Notes: a model not told the origin generated them from the sequence alone. A DNA stretch of 64,000 nt from Isoetes taiwanensis (GCA_021234155.1 JAJEKV010000011.1:15231255-15295254); one strand, 5' to 3'. Shown: positions 1 to 13,107, counted from the stretch's first letter. A program made the numbers and translations.

Positions 1-29
1 GGACGAGTAGAGTATCTTCTTCCTCTCAC

Positions 30-3000
30 ATGGCGCTGTTCAATTCTTCTTCTCTAATCCCAGTAGCCAGCAGTGCTTTCTCAGATGTGGAGTCTCAACT
101 CATGCTTAAAGCAGTGGATCTGGCAGATAGATCAGCTGGATACAGTGCTCCTCACCCAAATTCAGGCTGTGTCATTGCTCGTGGACCCAAAATCGTTGGA
201 GAAGGATTTTTGTATGCCCAAGGAACTGTTAGCGCTGAAGTGCAGGCAGTGCAGAGTGCCCTGGAAGAAGCTAAAGGAGCCACTGCTTTTTTGAACATTG
301 AACCAGGGGATTGCGATGGAGACGAGAGTGCTATTCTAGCTCTCACTCGGGTGATTCCATGCTTTTCCTTTCTTCGGGTCCCTCTGACTTTATTTATTTT
401 TTAATTATTATTTCGGATCATCTGGGAGAATAATCTTCTGTTATTATTTCGGATTATCTGGGAGAATAATCTTCTGCCTCCATCTGTATTTCGATCATTT
501 GGTCTTTCGAACTTGTTGATCGGCTAAATATGATCATATTGACTGACCACTGTATAACAGGCAGGCATTGCCAGGGTGGTGGTCGGTTTGTGCCATCCTT
601 TGGGGCACCTTCAAGGGAAAGCCATTTCAGCTTTGCGGAATGCGGGAATACACGTAGACGTTTTGGGTGAAGACATACAAAATGGCAGCACAGTTGAGGT
701 ATATAAGATCTTTGAGACCTTGAAGGAGGGACGGGATATGTCTTTTGAGGGTATGGGCTTCTCAATGTCAGATTGTTGTTTAACTAGCTGAAAACCTTTC
801 ATCTAAGTAGCAGGAAAACCATGATAAATATGTTCATCGTGTTTGTTACCAGCTGTGTGTTGCTAACTGAATTCAAAACCAACGATCCTGTCTCACATAA
901 TTTATCTGTATTTGGGCAGTACAGATAAATCCAATGCAAATGGCAATTGTTGCCTGGCAGGTTTAATGTTAAATTTCAAAGATCTTAAATTGTGAAACGC
1001 AAGGTCCTTTTAATGACCTATACAACTTCCATCCAAGTGGTCTTTAACACTCCTGCGGTCAAGGTACAGTGGTCATCCTTCCGAGAGAATGTTCTTTCTC
1101 ATCATTCTGTACTTGCTCAGAATTGATCACCAGTTTTGAATCAATAGATCCTCGCCACTGTGCCAACTTTTCTTGCATTTGTTTGGAGTGTGGTTTGACA
1201 GCAGTTTGCTTTGCTGGAGATATTGGCTTTATTTTGTTAATGTGAATAAGCAGTACAATCCCTCTGATACTAACTACTCATTCAGAAAGGCCTCCATGAA
1301 TGTTCCTACACAATTTCAAAAGAGAGAAATTAAACGACTAAATCTTGATCATTATAAAGTCTGGCATTAAGATCTTTGCTTAAGAAAGGAACACATTGTT
1401 TTTTATTACTACTGTGATTTTAGGAGGATATTTGCATATAATATGGAATGTTATTTGCACAGGAAACATTGAAAGCTTGTAAGGTTGTGAATGCTCCGCT
1501 GCTGTACAGAGCTGCATATGGCATACCCTTTTCCGTTCTTAAGTATGCCATGACACTTGATGGTATGATGACCATGTTTCTTAGCTTTAATGTTTCTATC
1601 TCCATTTTGTTTGTTGTAAGTTATTTCTTGTTCGTAAGACATTTTTCTGTTCGGTTGATTAGGGAAGATAGCAGCAAGCAGTGGACATTCAGCTTGGGTT
1701 AGCAGTAAAATTTCACGAAAACGGGTTTTTGCAGCTCGTGGAAGAAGTGACGCTGTAATTGTTGGAGGGAATACCGTTCGTCGAGATAGTGAGCATGACA
1801 TAGCTGTTTTCCTAAAATCGTGAAGTCAGATTTGTTCTTAGATGCTTTTTATGTTCCTGATTGTAGATCCTAGGTTGACTACAAGACAAGAGGGGGGCTT
1901 TCAACCCATTCGCATAGTCATGTCTAGAACATTGAGATTGCCAGATAATGCTGATCTCTGGGATGTCACAAATACACAAACAATAGTAATGACACAGAAA
2001 GGAGCACGAAAGGACTTTCAGAAAACACTTGCCTCTAGAGGAGTGGAGGTTGTAGAGTTTGATTTTTTGACGCCAAGAGACATTGCCGATTATTGTTATT
2101 ATCGTGGCTTCTTATCCCTATTATGGGAATGTGGTGGTGTTCTGTCTGGTCCGGCAATAGCATGTGGCATAATTCACAAAGTATTATTTAAAGCTTTACA
2201 ATTGAAGCACTAGATCTTCTACATCCCTTACCAATGCCACACGTGTAATAGGTTCTTGCCTTCGTTGCTCCAAAGATTATTGGAGGTATCACTGCTCCAT
2301 CACCTGTAGGAGAGCTTGGATTTGTGGAAATGACCCAAGCACTTGACTTAATTGATGTATCATTCGAAAAGGTAAATTTGAATTTAGAACGCTTCTATAA
2401 AGAAAAATTGATATGGTTTACACATTTATAATCCCTGATACTTTGGTATTTCAGACAGGTCCTGATATGCTCATATCTGGATATTTAAAGCCTATTCCAG
2501 ATGGTCGCCCCACACATGTTCTCAATTGTGGTCAAGATGCACTGAAGGCAAGTCATGAAGATAGTATTTCCTCAAGGGTTCCAGTAACCATCATTTTCCA
2601 GAAACCTTGGGATCCATATGGCGCTTTATCAAACTTTTCGCCACATCCAATTTCAATGCCTGATGGCTCTGGCAGCATTCAAACATGGAAAACTGTTGAG
2701 CATTATTTCCAGGTATTTGTATGCCCATAAAGATGATATGCACTAAGTTTTGCACTTCGTGCATGATCTATGAAGAGTTAGAAGCAGGCATAGTTAAATG
2801 TTTGTATGGTACACATACATGGATTGCCATGCTTAGTCTGCCAAAAGTTAAACAAAATTAAGCATATGTTTCTAGTAGGCCTGTAAACAAAAGTGAGATA
2901 TAGCAACCGCAATGTTTGACATCTTTCAATGAGTGTCATACTACTCTGCGACATGCAAGAGAATTCAAGTATGCGCTCTCTCAATCGGATGATTTCTTTA

Positions 3001-5057
3001 TGAAATTTGACAATGGAGTGAAGCAAATAAAATGGCTTTCCAGGACGAAAGGGCCAATGTAAATGTCCTGACCATGTGAATGGTAGTGAATTATGTTGAA
3101 TGGTACAAGTTTTGGCTGTTCTATTGTTTCTGGCCAAAAAGTGAATCTATATGATTTTAAATGTCGTGAAGGTTTGTCCCATGCCAATGCCTTGATCTTC
3201 ACCATGATTTATATGTTTTTGGCCAATGCGGGATGCAATATGAAATGTATGTGGCGCCACACTTCTAGCCTTATATTTTAACAAGGACAATTGAGCTTTT
3301 ATGTCATGAAGTTACCTCTAGGTCCAAAGTTTGGGCAATCTGATTTTTAATGGCATTGACAAGTCAGCACATGAAAAGGTTAGATTTTCGATACATTTTA
3401 TATGAATGCCAGGCTTTTCTTCAAAATATGGCAACCCGTTCCAAAAGTATCAGTTGATTGTTTGAAATGGAGCAAGGTCTATAACTCTACAAGGACTTGG
3501 TTTTTTCTTCACATCAAAGTTTGTAGACACCAAAGGGAAAGCCTGAATTGTCTTAAGACATTGCTTTCAACAATTGTCTTCTGCCATTTGTCTTATTTAT
3601 TGCTTAATCTATTATAGAGACAATGTTGTTTCTTGCATGCAGTCCTTCCTCCTTCCTTTAGGTTCCTGCCAAACGTAATACGTCCAACATATATCTACCT
3701 GAATTGTACTGGTTGTTTCAGTATACGTAGCTTATCTAAGATGTTCGTTGTGGCCTTTAGTCATAAGGTGTTTACAATATTAGGATTTCAATTTGGGCCC
3801 ATTGGTCTGGGAAGAAACATGATGATGGATGTCAAAGAGACAGGTCTTGAATTTGGATGTGTAGGAAACGCTTGACTCGAAGTTGACATGGTACTTTGGC
3901 TTAGATATTTTGATGCTGCTCCATGACAATCATACTATCATTGGGATACTGAAACAAGCCTTATCTAGGTGCTTAAGGAGGCTACTTGATATCATCATCC
4001 ATAGACCTAGATTACAATCTGGACATGATGGGCTCATTTTAGCAGTCAGTTAGTACATGATGAAATGTTCTCTCACACATTGTCGTGGATTCTGAGTCTC
4101 TATGTCATATTCCACACATTATAGGTATTTTGTGATACCAAGCATTTGTAAGCCTAACTGCTGCTTCCTTTATTGTAGGCACAAAAATACATGGGGGTAG
4201 AAGATATCAGAGCGAAAAGGTGTATTGATGATATTTATGCAGCATGCAGTCCAGAGGAAGCAGTATGCTTGGGAAGAACATTGGCAAGAGAGCGTCCAGA
4301 TCTGGTTGGTGCTTCAATCCTTATTTATTTAATTTTATATTCTCATGATTGCTAATTGTTCAATCAAAAGTGTTAAAATACATAAATTGCTGCAAATAAT
4401 TCCTGCAAATTACAAGAAATTGCAATATTTAAAATTATTTAAGAAGCAAAAAGATTGAGAATAGATATACTAATGCTTTATTGTGCTGGAGGAATCTGGA
4501 TCTGCTACCTTAAACTTTGTCCCTTCAGTTGATGAGGTCAGCTCATTAGTAACAGTTCAGGTCGTTGCCACACGAAGGCAAAATTGCACATCCTTTCAAG
4601 TTTCACTAGAAATGAAAGCAAACTATTATAAGCATGGCATCCAACCATGTGAGATGTTACAACTTATAAGCGGCCGTCGAATTCATTCTTGATTAGGAGA
4701 CTAGTATTGAAGGTAGGAAATAGAAATTAGGTTGATGCTGAATGCTGTTATATGCAGGTTCGACCAGATTGGGAAGACGTGAGATTAAATGTGATGTACG
4801 ATGCCCTTGTTATGAAGTTTTCTTCATATGCAAAACTGTTTAGTTTATTACTGTCAACGAAGAATTCCATTCTAGTTCAAGCTTCAACAAGTGATCCCTT
4901 TTGGGGCGCTGGAAGGGATGGAAATGGTTTGAATAATTTTGGGAGGTTGCTGATGAAGCTCCGTTCAGAACTTAATGGCCCGAATTCAAAAAACGGCTTA
5001 CTAAACCTAACCAAGGAGAATGAATATGCACAAGGGAAACATTTTAGCACGATTTAG
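30..5057 (+). CDS. PYRR: Bifunctional riboflavin reductase PYRR with N-glycosidase (COG3236/DUF1768) domain
   Basis: Nine exons read in one frame to about 600 residues: 30-350, 561-698, 1463-1562, 1663-1788, 1867-2180, 2252-2371, 2455-2712, 4179-4304, 4758-5057, all with GT-AG introns. Domain order is that of plant PYRR: (1) a RibD-like deaminase domain (residues ~20-155) in which the zinc ligands are lost (EPGDCDGD where active deaminases have a PC..C motif); (2) a reductase domain (~155-375) with LKYAMTLDG, IVGGNTVRRDNPRLT and WECGG; (3) a COG3236 domain (~400-600) with WDPYGALSNFSPHPI, VEHYFQ and FWGAGRDGNGLNNFGRLLM. In plants the reductase acts on the pyrimidinedione intermediate of riboflavin synthesis in plastids, and the glycosidase part destroys reactive early intermediates (family knowledge). 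The short Ser-rich N-terminus could be a transit peptide. The start at 30 is the first ATG in frame. The promoter lies outside the window. No inactivating lesion was seen. Confidence 0.93.
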
Positions 5058-6743
5058 ACTGACTTTAGACTGGCAGATAACTGTTATGGCTTGTTAGGAA
5101 TAGAGTTTTAATTTGCAAGTTGAGCGTTGTGGATTAAATCAGAAGAATGTTCAGAGTTTGGACAGCAGGGATTGAAGAAGTGCATTTGCTTCTCATTCTG
5201 CTTATACAACTCAGGCAGTGACCATTCACTAGTTCGTCTCTCTGTCTAGATTGGTGCACAATGATAAACAAGAGTGGCCTTCCGTGTCTCTTGTCAACGC
5301 TTACTAGTAGCCTGAAGTTCGTGAGAGTGGACTTGTAGACTGTTAATGCTCAAGTTCTCTTGACTGGGTAGCCGTTACCTGCGAGATATTTACTTTTAAA
5401 ATATTATCAAATAAACGAAGGAGGCTTATGAGATCCTATTTATTTATAAGTAACCAATTGGTTGAATATAAAACTAGGATTCAAAATATTATCCACCAAA
5501 AAGTATGAAATTGTATATGTTTCGTTCTACTCTATTGGCTTATGGGGGTAACTATTAACATATTCAGATTCATGACATGTTTGTGCCTTATGGGTAACAA
5601 CACAAACTGTTCAGGTTTTTATTCATGGGTTAACCAACGTTGTATAAAGTGTTTCTTAAATAGAGGTCCCCAAACAGTCGTATTTGTCTAGAATTAATAC
5701 GTAATTGTTTCTGGCTTCTTAGCTGAAGCAAACAAACAGAAAATTGAGAACAGAAGGTATAAATAGTGGGCATATGCTTTTCAGCTGAAGAGGCTGGACG
5801 TGTACTGCATTCTATATGCAGCAGGCATACAATTTCTGAACCCATATGGAACTACAAAGTAGTTTGCAATCGTATACGTGAACTGTGAATTCAAAAAGTA
5901 TCTCCTTTTCTTTATTTTTGATGATCGAAATTATAATCATTTAGAAGCAAATTTTCCATAATGGAAAAGAACTTGTCCTCACGAGAAATTCTTCACGTAT
6001 AATGAATCAAACGCTTAAATACAATCATCCCACCAGTTGTGATTATCTTTGAGAAGCAATTTTGTTATTCTAGATGGAAGCAGTCCCAAAAAAGTGCATA
6101 TACGATAAGATAAACATTAGTACTTATTTAAATGGACATATGGTGATGCCGCAAATGGTGTAATTGCTGTTGTAGATAAAATTCAGATAATATCTTCTGA
6201 TCTTCGATAGATTTTCCAGTTCGTATATACAGTTGTCTCCTGCTGCAAAACCACAATAAAGACCATTCAAATTGATATGGAATAGGCCTTTCAATATCTT
6301 GGATGGTAAATTCTACTGCAAAACTTTTACAGCCAAATTGTAAATAGAGCAACGAAAAGGAAGATATCGGCGTAGAGCAAAAAAACGACATCTTGGCATA
6401 AAAAATGTAGGACAAAAAGTATCCCCAGGAAGGATCTGGACCGCAGGTTTAATCAAGGGTCGTGATTGCATATGAGGAACATAGGGGCAAACCTTGTCAC
6501 GTTAAACTTGAGAATGCCGACCAATTTGCTCCACACAAGCAACTACTACACTACCAACTTCAACCACCTAATTCATTCCTCCAACATTAAAAGTGGTCAA
6601 TCATATCTTTCCACCCCCAGCGCATCTCAACTACACCCACTTTACTCATTAGATCTTACGTATGATTCCCCTCAACTTTAGGCCTCTTCAAATAGACCCC
6701 AGTCCCATTCCATCTCCAGCACATCCCACCCAAGAGCACAAAC
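5058..6743. other. PYRR 3' flank and spacer to the glycine-rich gene
   Basis: No coding segment recognised. An AATAAA-like signal near 5409 could serve PYRR. The last 150 bases (pyrimidine- and C-rich, ending CAAGAGCACAAAC before the ATG) are the likely 5' leader of the next gene. I see no convincing TATA box. Confidence 0.5.
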
Positions 6744-7399
6744 ATGGAGCTATGGCGCCCTGCAATGGCCTTTCTCGTGTTCCTGCTTTTTGCTTCAGCC
6801 TTGCAAGCTAGAATGCTTGAAGAGGCTGGTAGAAACCTTGAAGCAAATCCATCAAAGGAAGTTGTCCAGGACAGTAAAATGGGTAAAGTCAATCCCACTG
6901 GAGGCTATGGTGGATTTGGAGGTTACGGAGGTGGATATGGAAGCTTTGGAGGTTATGGTGGAGGCTATGGAGGTGGTAGTGGAGGAGGTTATGGAGGTGG
7001 TAACGGAGGAGGTTATGGTGGCGTTTATGGTGGTGGCTATGGTGGAGGAAATGGTGGTGGTTATGGTGGTGGTTACGGGGGTGGTTACGGTGGTGGCAAT
7101 GGAGGTGGTTATGGCCATGGAGGAGGCAATGGTGGTGGCTATGGCCATGGAGGGGCAACGGAGGTGGCTATGGCCATGGAGGCAATGGAGGTGGCTATGG
7201 CCATGGTGGTGGCTATGGAGGCGGCTATGGCCATGGTGGTGGCTATGGAGGCGGCAATGTGGGTGGTAGTGGAGGCGGTTATGGTAAAGGAGGAGGATAT
7301 GGCAGTGGCTACGGGGGTGGTTATGGCGGCGGCAAAGGAGGAGGATATGGTGGTGGTTATGGGGGCGGCAAAGGAGGCGGCTATGGTGGTTCCCCTTAG
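6744..7399 (+). CDS. Secreted glycine-rich protein (GGYGG repeats) with a one-base frame break
   Basis: The start at 6744 gives a signal peptide (MELWRPAMAFLVFLLFASA, cleavage near LQA), a short acidic segment, then GGYGG/GGGYGG/GGNGGGYGH repeats typical of plant cell-wall glycine-rich proteins. At about 7153 the repeat codons lose one G (GGAGGGGCAACGG where the repeat needs GGAGGGGGCAACGG). The annotated frame then runs into Met/Val/Ala-rich out-of-frame sequence, while the neighbouring frame carries the Gly/Tyr repeats on to a clean stop at 7397-7399 (GGGKGGGYGGSP). This is either an assembly error in a repeat or a recent deletion. In the corrected frame the protein is about 218 residues. 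An AATAAA at 7463-7468 fits as poly(A) signal. Structural role in the wall is inferred from the family. Confidence 0.8.
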
Positions 7400-7462
7400 T
7401 TATTGCTTCGCAAAAATATATAACGAACATTTATATGTATAGCATCAAAGTAAGCTACTTTT

Positions 7463-7468
7463 AATAAA
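7463..7468 (+). terminator. Putative poly(A) signal of the glycine-rich gene
   Basis: AATAAA lies 64 bases after the stop at 7399, in the right place and strand. Confidence 0.5.
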
Positions 7469-8129
7469 GAGAAATAATGGTGAACCTCAATTGATCCTCA
7501 ATTCTCAATCCTATCTTCATGCCAAGGCTTGTTTGTGCTTCCTGCCAAGGCTCTATTGATAACAACATCATTCAATTTTCTTTCTTAATTTCCAACGTTC
7601 ATTGATAATGTTCTTAGACTTATATCAAGGTCTCATATCATATATCATATCATATATTTAATTAAATTTTCTTTATTCTCATCTAGTTCATTGTTAGTGT
7701 TTGACTACTGTTAGTCTCATTTTGTTAGTCTTCTCGGCATATTGTTCCCAACTTTGCGCTATGATAGCCACGAAGTTGAAGTTGTAGATAACTACAAAAT
7801 TGGAACGTATCACCAAGAGTGTGACTGCTAGTTGGAGAGCACCCTATGCAAATGCAAAACAATTGTTGGCGCGCAGAGATTCATGATTAGTCACGGAAGG
7901 CCCACTTGTTATAGGCTTTGCTAGAGCTTGTTTTACTATATCGTTTTGTAAGTGTGGGGGGCTAGTGCTTGGGAGAGATTGGAATGGGCGCAAAAATTAT
8001 TTGCTAGTCCTACCCTCCCTCCCATGACCTCATTTTATATTTGTTTCGCATACCCAGAAAAAGTTTCACGTATACGTTTTAATGTGTTTCGCGTACATAA
8101 AAAGTTTTCTGGCACCGTTTTCTTTTTTT

Positions 8130-8202
8130 GCCATATTATACATCAAAATAGTGGCATATCATATTGTCATATTATACTTCAAAATAGTGGCATATCATAT
8201 GA
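8130..8202. repeat. Short tandem duplication (~33-bp unit)
   Basis: The unit CATATTATACxTCAAAATAGTGGCATATCATAT occurs twice in a row in an AT-rich stretch. No gene is seen between 7470 and 9680 apart from the repeats listed. Confidence 0.6.
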
Positions 8203-8221
8203 ATCATATGTATTACATATA

Positions 8222-8242
8222 CAAGAAATTTATCGCGGCGGC
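8222..8242 (-). mobile_element. Helitron-like terminus, partial copy
   Basis: CAAGAAATTTATCGCGGCGG is identical to the left border of the 49659-53385 insertion and to 60469. The return arm of the hairpin is missing here, so this copy is truncated or rearranged. The base before it, like the other copies, is the A of TA. Confidence 0.5.
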
Positions 8243-8254
8243 TTCTCTTCACTT

Positions 8255-8401
8255 GACTCACGTATTGGTTTGAAAATATGCGCGAAGTTAGAACAATGTT
8301 GTGTTCTACCTCCTAGACGTTTTCTCTGTGACTCACTTATTGGTTTGAAAATGTGTGCAAAGTTAGAACAACGTTGTGTTCTACTCCTAGACATTTTCTC
8401 A
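8255..8401. repeat. Tandem duplication of a ~75-bp unit
   Basis: Two adjacent units begin GACTCACxTATTGGTTTGAA and end TAGACxTTTTCTC (8255-8329 and 8330-8401), with about 10 differences. It directly follows the Helitron-like terminus and may be part of that element's body. Confidence 0.65.
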
Positions 8402-9679
8402 AATTGCACTCTGATGTGAATGTTCTCCACGTCAAACGTTTTACGTTTACGAAGATTTGCCATCCCATAATCAAATCATGAAGCTTATCACATTGTCCAA
8501 GCATCCAAAATGGTATTATGTCAAATGTTCTAATCACTCAAAAAATAGTAAGTTTTAATTGTGTAGTTATAAGAACTATAAATTAGAAACTATTGTGTAA
8601 TAATTATAATATGTAGAAGTGCAATAAATAATGATTATTTCACAATGCATATAAGAACAGTAAACTAGAAACTTTAGAACATAGGTGCTATATAACCCTA
8701 TGCTTAAGCAAGGCAATGGAGTTGCAATTGGAAGCAAGGCCATCATCATGGAAGTGGACTACATTACATGCATCAAACCCCTAAACCATCTAAAATTGCC
8801 AACGTTTAAATAAGACAGAGTTTGATTGTTGGGCTGATCCGAGCTTAGGTAAGATTTTGAAAATGTTAGTCTATACGTGCACTTCATCTAAACCCCATGG
8901 TTAAAAGCTGCACAACAATGGATTGGAGGTATGCCTTGTGTCTTGATGAAGTTTAATCATCACATTGTTGAGCTTAAAATGTACAATTTTTATGTTTGTG
9001 GTTAACCGTTGCAAGGAAGATACACAAAGGACGCAAGCAAGACACACAATGGAAGAGGCACAATGGCTCTCTTCCACTGGACAGAAGACCAATCCATCTT
9101 CTTTTCATCCATATTTTGGGTCCTGTTATTGTTGGAAATGCTCTTCGGACCTTTTGCTTTTGTAGATTGCATGGACACAAGCAAGCATAAAAATGCTTGA
9201 AATGGCAAAACTCAAACAATGAATATTTTATGGTTAAAGCTTAAAACTTCCAATCTTCCAACATGCTACACTTTAGAATACGTCCAAAATATTACATAAG
9301 AGTCAGAAAGATTCCCAAAAAAAGAAAAGATCCCACCTAATGCATTTGCAGCAATGACAAACATATCAGAAGCTCCATAACAGTGGAAAAGTACCTTATT
9401 TGTACAAATACATTTGTTCAGCACCTGCAATTCTCAGAAAACCATTTGCAAATAGATATCCAAGATAAACAAATATGTTCAATACCATTTAAAAAACCAT
9501 AACCCAAACATGTATAATATGCAACATAGATATGCCATGGAATTATTTGGTGCAGGGGACCTTGGCCTCCATAAAAAACAAATGAAAGATAGAATATGAG
9601 CATGAGAAAAGTTGCTCCTGAGATAAGATATGCACAAGAGGCAGAAAGGACACTATAAAGGCACAGATCAAAGCCACTT

Positions 9680-9945
9680 TCTTCATGATTGTCCATTTTG
9701 CCTTGAGGAATTGCAGACTCGCCATCACCAAGCTCTACAGGGAGTTCATCATCATAATCAGTTAAATTATATTTCTCCCAAAGGGCCCTAAGAACCTGGA
9801 ATATTTCATACATAGATGGGTGGTCCTTTGGAAATACTACAACACATGAGCAGGCCAACTTCACAAACTGACGTAACTCATCATCCATCCTTGCTCCCAC
9901 TAAAGTTCTCTCCACTGCATCCAAACTTCGATCCCGGGGGATGCA
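9680..9945 (-). pseudogene. C-terminal fragment of a BIR-like LRR receptor kinase
   Basis: The minus-strand frame reads SLDAVERTLVGARMDDELRQ, then FVKLACSCV, P.DHPSMYEIFQVLRALWEKYNL and DDELP. This is the last part of the kinase domain and tail of the BAK1-interacting receptor (BIR) group, whose consensus is DAIDKSLVGKG.DDEL..F.KVACSCV...P.ERPTM.EVYQ.LRAI.ERYNF. Only about 85 residues are present. Upstream sequence (10000-10150) is unrelated C-run-rich DNA, and no N-lobe, transmembrane or LRR exon is in reach. The frame stays open past the domain, but the extra residues look random. I call it a dispersed gene fragment rather than a functional exon; a distant upstream exon beyond a long intron cannot be excluded. 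Confidence 0.7.
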
Positions 9946-12375
9946 CTTATACAAAAGGGGATATGCCATGTGCGTGCAGAGGGTGACCAAAAACACCCCC
10001 GTATACGGTTTTTTGAAAGGCAAAGTTGACCCCTTCCATACAAAAACTACTCCAAGTAGTGGTCAAAAACCCCCCTAACTCCGCCGTATACGTGTGGAAA
10101 TAGGTCCAAAAAACCCCCCTACAAGTCACTCAGGCACATTGTATGGCACTCAAAAGTGAACCCCCCTTGACTTCGATTACTAAGTGCAACCTAATATATT
10201 ACAGCTTAACATCGAATATGAAATGGAAATAAGTGGTACAACAAGTGAACCTTTGATTTTTCTCTGCTCCATGCAACCTCCTACAAAACAAAAGCTCATT
10301 TCTACGCATATGTCTTACTTAGTATGCGTGAAACAGGTTTGATGTGAGAATTGTAAGGCATTTGGAGGTGCTAAGACTTCGTTCCAAAAGAGCAGGTGTT
10401 TCAACCTCCCAATCCAAGGAAAAATGCATCCACTGAGCATCTTGCTTCAAGGGGCAAGAATATGAGCAAAGAAGCTGGCCCATTGAGACAGAATGACCCT
10501 GAGGACCCCTCTGTGATAGACATGCCAAAATGCCAGAAACTCAAAGCCACAAAACATGGCAACCAAAACCTCTGTTTTGTGAATTTCGGAGAAGATCCCA
10601 TATTCGAGTTTCCCATCCTACCTGCAAATGGCTACCAGAAAAAATTCTAGCATGCAAGAATACTCACACCGGCTGCAAACAATCCTCATGTATTTATGAA
10701 GGGCAGATGACTAACCCTATTTATTTCTAGGTTTTGGAACATCCTGGCTGGCTATGGCGGTGGATCAGTTGCCAACAGGAGAAAGCAAATCGTGCCTCCA
10801 TGCTTTGCTGTGTCGACTTTTCTCTAGCCCAATCTTCCCTGCCACGAGTTTCTAAGCTAGAACCCTGCTTAATCCTTACTGAAACCAACGACCTAAGAGA
10901 GGAATATCTATAGATCGCGGAGAAGCTATGTGACAAAAAAAAGTTGCTAGACGAGTCTTCTTACGCTCGCCATGTTCTTGGATTGCCCTATGACGGCGGA
11001 GAAGCTATGGCGACAACCAAAAAGAAAGGGGAAGTTGCTGCTAAATGAGTCTTCGTTTTCACACTCGCTATGTTTTCCGGTGAAGACAAGGAACGAAATC
11101 CACATCCAAAAATCCCTGTACCCAGGAAAAAGGAACCTGAAAATATGGATAGGTGTCATTTGAATAAGAAAGCACAAAAGAATCGAATCTTCGGAGAAAT
11201 AATTATATATGTGTTTGAAAACACATGAAGTCTTTGAACCTATCCCTAGCTCCAAATGAGCTATGGTGGATTAAATTGGTATTCTTGCTCTTAAATGTCC
11301 TTCTGAAGAGTTTCAAATTTGTTATAGTAGCTTTTATTACGGTTTTGGTCTTATCTCTGCTTTGCACAATAACTTCACAAGGTAGCGCCGATATAGACAG
11401 GTGGAGGCAATATTCCTTGTGATAAAAATGTACCTAATTTTATCGTAATTTTAACCAAATGTTATGAGAAAATTACACTGCTCTATCAGTTTGAGGGGTA
11501 GGTTTCGGAGTGGGGTTCATTCCCTAGCGTAATCAACCCCAGGTGGGATTACAAACTTTTGTAGTAGAGAGAGTTTTATTTTTATTTTTCCTTGTGCCAA
11601 CAATCTTTCTTACCCAATGGCAGTAAGTCTCTTTTTTACAACGATTCATGTTTTTAAGAAGCTGCCGAAGATTTCAGCAGCAAGGAAGCTCTCCACGACC
11701 TTTTTCAAGTAAGTAGTAGAAAATTGGTAGTTTCCAGACTTTGCCATGGATTTTATGTTAGGGTTTTGCCACGTCCAAGATTTTTAAAGCAATACTACAT
11801 GTTAGTAAAATCGGATGTCATAATTAGTCGAGGATAAGCCTTGAAGGTTCAATCTGCATTTAGGAGGGCTTGAAGTAGGTAAAAATCTAGCCTAAATGGG
11901 GCAATGAAGAGCCATGTGCAGACTTGAATGAGGTGGAAAAGTAGTCTAAATGTGGTCTGAAGAGCAATTTGTAGGCTCAAATTTGGTCAAAATCTAGCCT
12001 AAGTAGGGCCTACAGGCCCGAATCTACTAGAAAGAGGCGGTGTTGGCCTTTCAATGCCGGGGAAAAAAAAAAAGAAAGAGAAAAAAATTGTTGCCAAAAA
12101 AAACAAGGTGCTGCGCACGGAGGGTTGCCCTCCATGGCCAGAGGGTGAAGTGGCTTATATACATAGCTTCAGCCTCTCACTTGGATATATAAGATCTGGA
12201 TTCTTCAACTGGGGATTGAGTTGAGCTAATTCCTTCCACCCGCTCTTCCCAGTTCGTCGAGTAAATGCTGATAATATATCTCCTTCTCTAACTTCATAAC
12301 ATGATGGTGCCCTGAAAATACATTGAATCATGTGTCACTTTAGTTCTACCAAGCAAGGTCTCATACTGCACAGAG
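9946..12375. other. No recognisable gene
   Basis: 9950-10125 contains three runs of the type AAAAACACCCCC/AAAAACCCCCC and two GTATACG motifs, suggesting the edge of a small repeat. The remainder is unassigned, and its open frames have no family features. Confidence 0.4.
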
Positions 12376-13107
12376 CTACCTTGGATTAGCTGAAAGCAGT
12401 ACTCCTAGGAAAGCAACCACACCTGCTGCAACAGATACCCAAAAGCTGTTTTTCCACAAATTATTAAAATCTGGACTTTTACGAGAAGCTGAATTGGCAA
12501 GACCTCCCTTTTCCTGAGAAAATTGGACACAAGTTCAGCCATCTGACTCATAAGCAGGATAGAGGGCTGCAATAAATACCTGCACTGATGGCTTATCATC
12601 ATTCTTCAGTACTAGCGTTGCTTCCATGTAGATCTTCTCAAATGTACTTTGGTTTGGAAAAAGTTCATCAATGGAGTTATGCAACTGGGAACCATATGGG
12701 TTTTCTTTCAGAACAATAGAAGGTTCTTGAGGCAATATATATGACAAAGAAGGCCCAGTTGTCAGCATCTCTTCCTGAGAACCAAAATCTTCAACCTCCC
12801 TTAGTGTACCTCCTTCTGCTGTAAAGATCTTGTTTTCTGAACTTTGAGTCTCTTGGGCTGTCGATGGCTCATCCTGGCTGTTGATTTGAGATGCAGTTCC
12901 TATTGGATCTTCATACACAAATGGACTGGACGCAAATGAAGATGATGTTGATGTGCTAGATGTGGAAGTTCCAGAAGGAGTTGAAGGTGATTCTTCACTC
13001 TCCTCCATTTCCTCAGGAAAGTTAGAAGTAAAGTGCTCAGGTGATGTTTCATCATTTACACTATCTTCTAAATCTTCATTTTCGACCACGGAACCGACTG
13101 GTTCCAA
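12376..13107 (-). CDS. Hypothetical acidic Ser-rich protein with C-terminal membrane anchor (3' exons)
   Basis: Two exons join in frame on the minus strand: about 13107-12580 (ending KPSVQ at a GT donor) and 12513-12376 (starting EKGGLANSASRK, ending at a TAG). The first exon is acidic and Ser/Thr-rich (SPSTPSGTSTSSTSTSSSF) and includes IDELFPNQSTFEKIYMEATL. The second ends with a hydrophobic segment (FWVSVAAGVVAFLGVLL) two or three residues from the C-terminus, as in a tail-anchored protein. The consistent frame across the intron argues for a real gene. Upstream, 13108-13283 has an open stretch in another frame (GRDDVGAYIDSKNLDK), perhaps a preceding exon with a frame break. I do not recognise the family, and the true N-terminus is not located. 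Confidence 0.5.

Noticed and set aside
6790-7430. Long overlapping frames in the glycine-rich gene (Val/Met-rich and His-rich proteins)
   Set aside because: They are shadow translations of the GGYGG repeat in other frames.
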